From positions 1-17,600 of the forward strand of contig JAYUOV010000074.1 in NCBI GenBank assembly GCA_043760535.1: a DNA stretch of 17,600 nucleotides, given 5' to 3'. Position numbers and translations under genes: made by a program. Source of the DNA: JAZKFT01 sp043760535. Its GTDB lineage: Bacteria > Bacteroidota > Bacteroidia > Chitinophagales > Chitinophagaceae. Of this stretch, positions 15,343 through 17,600 are shown piece after piece (within the stretch, counting starts at the first letter, position 1; each line of letters opens with the position of its first letter). The notes beneath the pieces are model-generated. The model saw nothing but the letters and a program-made list of their open reading frames with translations. It was not told the DNA's origin and ran no database searches.

Positions 15343-15350
15343 CAAAAATA
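15343..15350 (-). promoter_or_regulatory. Bacteroidota-type -7 box upstream of the zeta-like gene
   Basis: Read leftward, TATTTTTG matches the TAnnTTTG consensus of the primary Bacteroidota sigma factor. It would place a transcript start about 10 nt before the ATG at 15327. A matching -33 TTG is not clear, so support is limited. Confidence 0.35.
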
Positions 15351-15394
15351 GCGCAATTGGAATTTACTACTCTTCAGCCCAAAAAACATGTAGA

Positions 15395-16012
15395 CTACGC
15401 CTTTACATACTGCTCCACCGGTTGACGGTTGGCTATACTTCGGGCAAGGGTCATTTCGTCGGCGTATTCCAGCTCGCCGCCAAAGGCAATGCCACGGCTA
15501 ATGGTGGTAATTTTTACAGGATTTTGTTGCAGCTTTTTCTGGATATAGTACAAAGTAGTATCGCCTTGTATATTGGGGCTTAGGGCAAATATTATTTCTT
15601 CGGTTTGCTCCTGTATTACCCGCTGTATCAGCGATTCAATATTTAGCTGATCTGGGCCTACGCCATCTAGCGGAGAGATAACACCTCCGAGAACATGGTA
15701 AGTGCCATTAAACTGTTGGGTACTTTCTATGGCCATTACTTCCCGAATGGTTTCTACCACACAAATGGTTTGTTGCTGGCGGCTTGGGGTAAGGCAAATA
15801 TTGCAAAACTGGCCATCGCTAACATTGTGGCAGCGGCTGCAAAAGCTGATGTTGTTCCTCATTTTTACAATGGCTTCGCCAAACATGGCTACGCTTTGCT
15901 TTTCCTGTTTTATAAGGTGCAGCACAAGCCGCAAAGCCGTTTTTTTACCTATGCCCGGCAGCTTCGCAAATTCATTCACCGCATTTTCCAGTAAGGTAGA
16001 AGAGAAAACCAT
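15395..16012 (-). CDS. recR: Recombination mediator protein RecR
   Basis: This 205-aa protein has the usual RecR size and order: helix-hairpin-helix at the N-terminus (FAKLPGIGKKTALRLVLHLI, about residues 15-34), a C4 zinc finger with C58, C61, C70 and C73 (FCSRCHNVSDGQFCNIC), and a Toprim domain (about 80-175; ICVVETIREVMAIE, YHVLGGVISPLDGVGP, EIIFALSPNIQGDTT). The final part GIAFGGELEYADEMTLARS is the conserved RecR C-terminus. With RecO and RecF it loads RecA on SSB-coated single-stranded DNA at gaps; the ring binds DNA through the HhH side. It stands alone here, without the dnaX or ybaB neighbours found in many bacteria, 67 nt upstream of the zeta-like gene in the same direction. Confidence 0.95.
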   Translation of the reverse strand: MVFSSTLLENAVNEFAKLPGIGKKTALRLVLHLIKQEKQSVAMFGEAIVKMRNNISFCSRCHNVSDGQFCNICLTPSRQQQTICVVETIREVMAIESTQQFNGTYHVLGGVISPLDGVGPDQLNIESLIQRVIQEQTEEIIFALSPNIQGDTTLYYIQKKLQQNPVKITTISRGIAFGGELEYADEMTLARSIANRQPVEQYVKA

Positions 16013-16017
16013 TTCAT

Positions 16018-16140
16018 TTTACGATTTGTGATTTACGAATTACGATTTTACGCGAAACGAAAACCAGAATTAAATAACATGTAAACTTGTGAACCCGTGA
16101 ACTTACGAACCCTAAACCCTAAAATTCTAAACCCCAAACC
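16018..16140. repeat. Degenerate short-repeat tract between the Ig-like lipoprotein gene and recR
   Basis: The first half repeats ACGATTT/ACGAATT-like units (ACGATTTGTG, ATTTACGAATT, ACGATTTTACG). The second half repeats GTGAAC and then CCCTAAA-like units (ACCCTAAACCCTAAAATTCTAAACCC in total, given here as its unit), ending just at the lipoprotein stop codon. No ORF or clear terminator is present. It may hold the recR promoter, but none can be placed. Confidence 0.5.
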
Positions 16141-17538
16141 CTACAACACCACCGTAAACTCATTTTCCCAATTGGCCCTTACATTAAATTTTTGGTCGAT
16201 GGAGATTACTTTTTCCGGTTGCTTCTTTTTCCAATAATCACCTGTATCCCAAATGCCATTTTGGTTATCATCGTACAGAATACGCATGTTGTAGCTAGAT
16301 GGTTCAAATAATTTTATTTTCCACTCTGTTGCTGTAAGCGGATAGCTTTTGTACAAATCTTCCCCTTGCAGCCATTGCAGCACGGGGTGTCGTTTCATAT
16401 CCAGCCCGGTAAAGCGAACCTGTATGGTGCCGTAGCTATCTTCTGCTCTTGTTCTAAAGCGGATTGTATCGTTTTTGGCAATGGTATTTTCTGATGAATC
16501 TGTAGCTGCATTTTTAAGTACCAGTAATTTAAAATATTGATCCGGCTTCCATGGATATTGTATGGTCAGTTTCTTTTTACTGGTATCTATTACCAGCTTG
16601 TAACCCTTTATGGCATTGTATTGTGTGTCTGTCAGTATTATTTTAGTGCTATCAAATATTTTTAAGGGGTTGGTAAATGTAAAATCAAAATTCTGTTGCA
16701 AATCCTGCAAACCATTCTGAAGATTTATTTGAAATTTTAAGCGTTTATCTTCCTTATTTTCTTTAGTATCTACAGCAGCATTACTACTTTTTTTAGATTC
16801 TTCTTTTTGGCCAACAAATGCCAATAGTTCTATCGCTTTGTTATCAGCAGTAATGCTAACAGGTGCATCGGAAAAGGCAAATAAAATGCTGTTGCTATTA
16901 TATTTTTTAAATCCTTCATCTTTAAAAGCAAAGATGTTATAAGTTCCACTCGGTAGGTATTCAAACTTAAAATGCCCTTTACCATCGAGCCTTGTTATAA
17001 ACCTTGGTTTTTCTTTGGCTACGGCACTGTCGTATAATTTATTGTACAATACCACAAGCATGGTGCTATCTGCTTTTCCTGTTTCGGCCAATTGCACCTT
17101 GCCTTCCAGTTGCAGCGAATCAATGGTATTGCCGGTGGAAAATACATAGGTGAAATTGGTAAGTACATTGCCTTCGTTTACATCTTTTATGGCATTGCCA
17201 AAATTGATGGAGTAGGTTGTATTGGGTTCTAGCGTATCCTTTAGATTAACCGTTACATTTCTCAGTTTAGAATCTACCTGCGGAAATTTTTCTTGCGCCG
17301 GGCTTACCAGTACATTCTCGAAAGCATTTTCTATTTCCACGTATTCATCAAACTGAAACGTAATGGTTTTACCCTGAAAATTTTTGCTTGCCTCTGCCGG
17401 ATTGGCTTTAATTAATACCGGTGGAAAAGAATCTCTGGCACCGCCCACAGGCGGAATAATATTGGCACATGACGGCAACAACATCACCTGCAAGCAGTAA
17501 ATAGTAACGGCCAAAAGTAGAAATCCTGTTTTTTTCAT
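16141..17538 (-). CDS. Ig-like (Big_5) domain lipoprotein
   Basis: I start at ATG 17538 (MKKTGFLLLA), giving a 465-aa protein with a lipoprotein signal and lipobox LLPSC (Cys24); the frame extends six codons further to 17556 with a less typical start. Residues about 38-135 form a bacterial Ig-like domain (PPVLIKANPAEASKNF, TITFQFDEYVEI, NTTYSINFGNAIKDVNEGN, FTYVFSTG). Residues about 140-215 look like a transthyretin-like beta-sandwich (FEYLPSGTYNIFAFKDEG). The C-terminus has an acidic Asp/Asn-rich loop (YDDNQNGIWDTGDYW) that could bind calcium. Proteins of this build are conserved in Bacteroidota as outer-membrane lipoproteins of unknown function. It is followed by the repeat tract and recR. 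Regulation may be through the TATGTTTGC box directly upstream. Confidence 0.8.
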   Translation of the reverse strand: MKKTGFLLLAVTIYCLQVMLLPSCANIIPPVGGARDSFPPVLIKANPAEASKNFQGKTITFQFDEYVEIENAFENVLVSPAQEKFPQVDSKLRNVTVNLKDTLEPNTTYSINFGNAIKDVNEGNVLTNFTYVFSTGNTIDSLQLEGKVQLAETGKADSTMLVVLYNKLYDSAVAKEKPRFITRLDGKGHFKFEYLPSGTYNIFAFKDEGFKKYNSNSILFAFSDAPVSITADNKAIELLAFVGQKEESKKSSNAAVDTKENKEDKRLKFQINLQNGLQDLQQNFDFTFTNPLKIFDSTKIILTDTQYNAIKGYKLVIDTSKKKLTIQYPWKPDQYFKLLVLKNAATDSSENTIAKNDTIRFRTRAEDSYGTIQVRFTGLDMKRHPVLQWLQGEDLYKSYPLTATEWKIKLFEPSSYNMRILYDDNQNGIWDTGDYWKKKQPEKVISIDQKFNVRANWENEFTVVL

Positions 17539-17544
17539 GCGTTT

Positions 17545-17553
17545 GCAAACATA
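17545..17553 (-). promoter_or_regulatory. Bacteroidota-type -7 box before the Ig-like lipoprotein gene
   Basis: Read leftward, TATGTTTGC is a full match to TAnnTTTGC. It ends only 6 nt before the ATG at 17538, so the transcript would be nearly leaderless. The box overlaps a 10-bp palindrome, GTTTGCAAAC (17541-17550). No convincing -33 element was found, and the upstream space is filled by the large palindrome. Confidence 0.35.
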
Positions 17554-17566
17554 CAATTCAGTTTGT

Positions 17567-17600
17567 TCGTAGGAACACGCCTCGAGGCGTGTTCCTACGA
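17567..17600. repeat. Perfect 34-bp palindrome (REP-like) at the window edge
   Basis: TCGTAGGAACACGCCTC (17567-17583) is followed without a loop by its exact reverse complement GAGGCGTGTTCCTACGA (17584-17600). It reaches the last base, so the element may be longer. GC-rich GTAGGAACACG palindromes of this kind resemble REP elements spread by REP-associated IS200-like transposases; it could also act as a bidirectional terminator. It is 29 nt upstream of the lipoprotein start codon. Confidence 0.65.

Overview
The window looks like a chromosomal segment from a Bacteroidota bacterium, probably of the Chitinophagaceae type. The pointers are a GH144/GH3 glycan locus preceded by a LamG-domain protein, short hydrophobic lipoprotein and Sec signals, an outer-membrane beta-barrel protein with a carboxypeptidase-regulatory-like N-terminus, a RecQ with a long C-terminal extension, and AT-rich intergenic DNA with TAnnTTTG-like promoter boxes. 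No rRNA, tRNA or CRISPR array was seen.

Region 1 (1-7017, + strand) is the distal part of a polysaccharide utilisation locus. It holds the 3' end of a LamG-domain protein, a hairpin terminator, two tandem GH144-type (COG5368) enzymes and a GH3 beta-glucosidase. GH144 enzymes of known activity are endo-beta-1,2-glucanases, so beta-1,2-glucan is the most likely substrate: the GH144 enzymes would cut the chain to sophoro-oligosaccharides and the GH3 enzyme would release glucose. The first GH144 is a lipoprotein with an Ig-like domain; the second is a bare, probably periplasmic enzyme. A secreted VOC-family gene lies between the second GH144 and the GH3 gene. Its stop codon runs into an attC-like imperfect palindrome and it is bounded by GTTAG cores, so it looks like an integron-type cassette inserted into the locus.

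Region 2 (7018-7609) holds a decayed IS66-type transposase remnant with three in-frame stops, then a strong hairpin.

Region 3 (7610-12433) is the most unusual part. A leftward cluster encodes a secreted protein whose last 36 residues contain nine cysteines (resembling proteins annotated as fulvocin C-related bacteriocins), a 159-aa secreted protein, a 59-aa two-helix membrane protein whose start overlaps the previous gene by 11 nt, and a 938-aa outer-membrane receptor-like protein. A perfect hairpin separates the first gene from the rest. A divergent XRE regulator with a perfect 18-bp palindrome upstream could control it. I propose a peptide/bacteriocin-like locus with candidate immunity and receptor or export partners; these roles are inferred.

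Region 4 (12439-17600) carries housekeeping and defence-type genes: recQ directly behind the XRE gene, a convergent zeta-like kinase paired with a 53-aa protein, recR, a degenerate repeat tract, an Ig-like lipoprotein, and a perfect 34-bp palindrome at the window edge.
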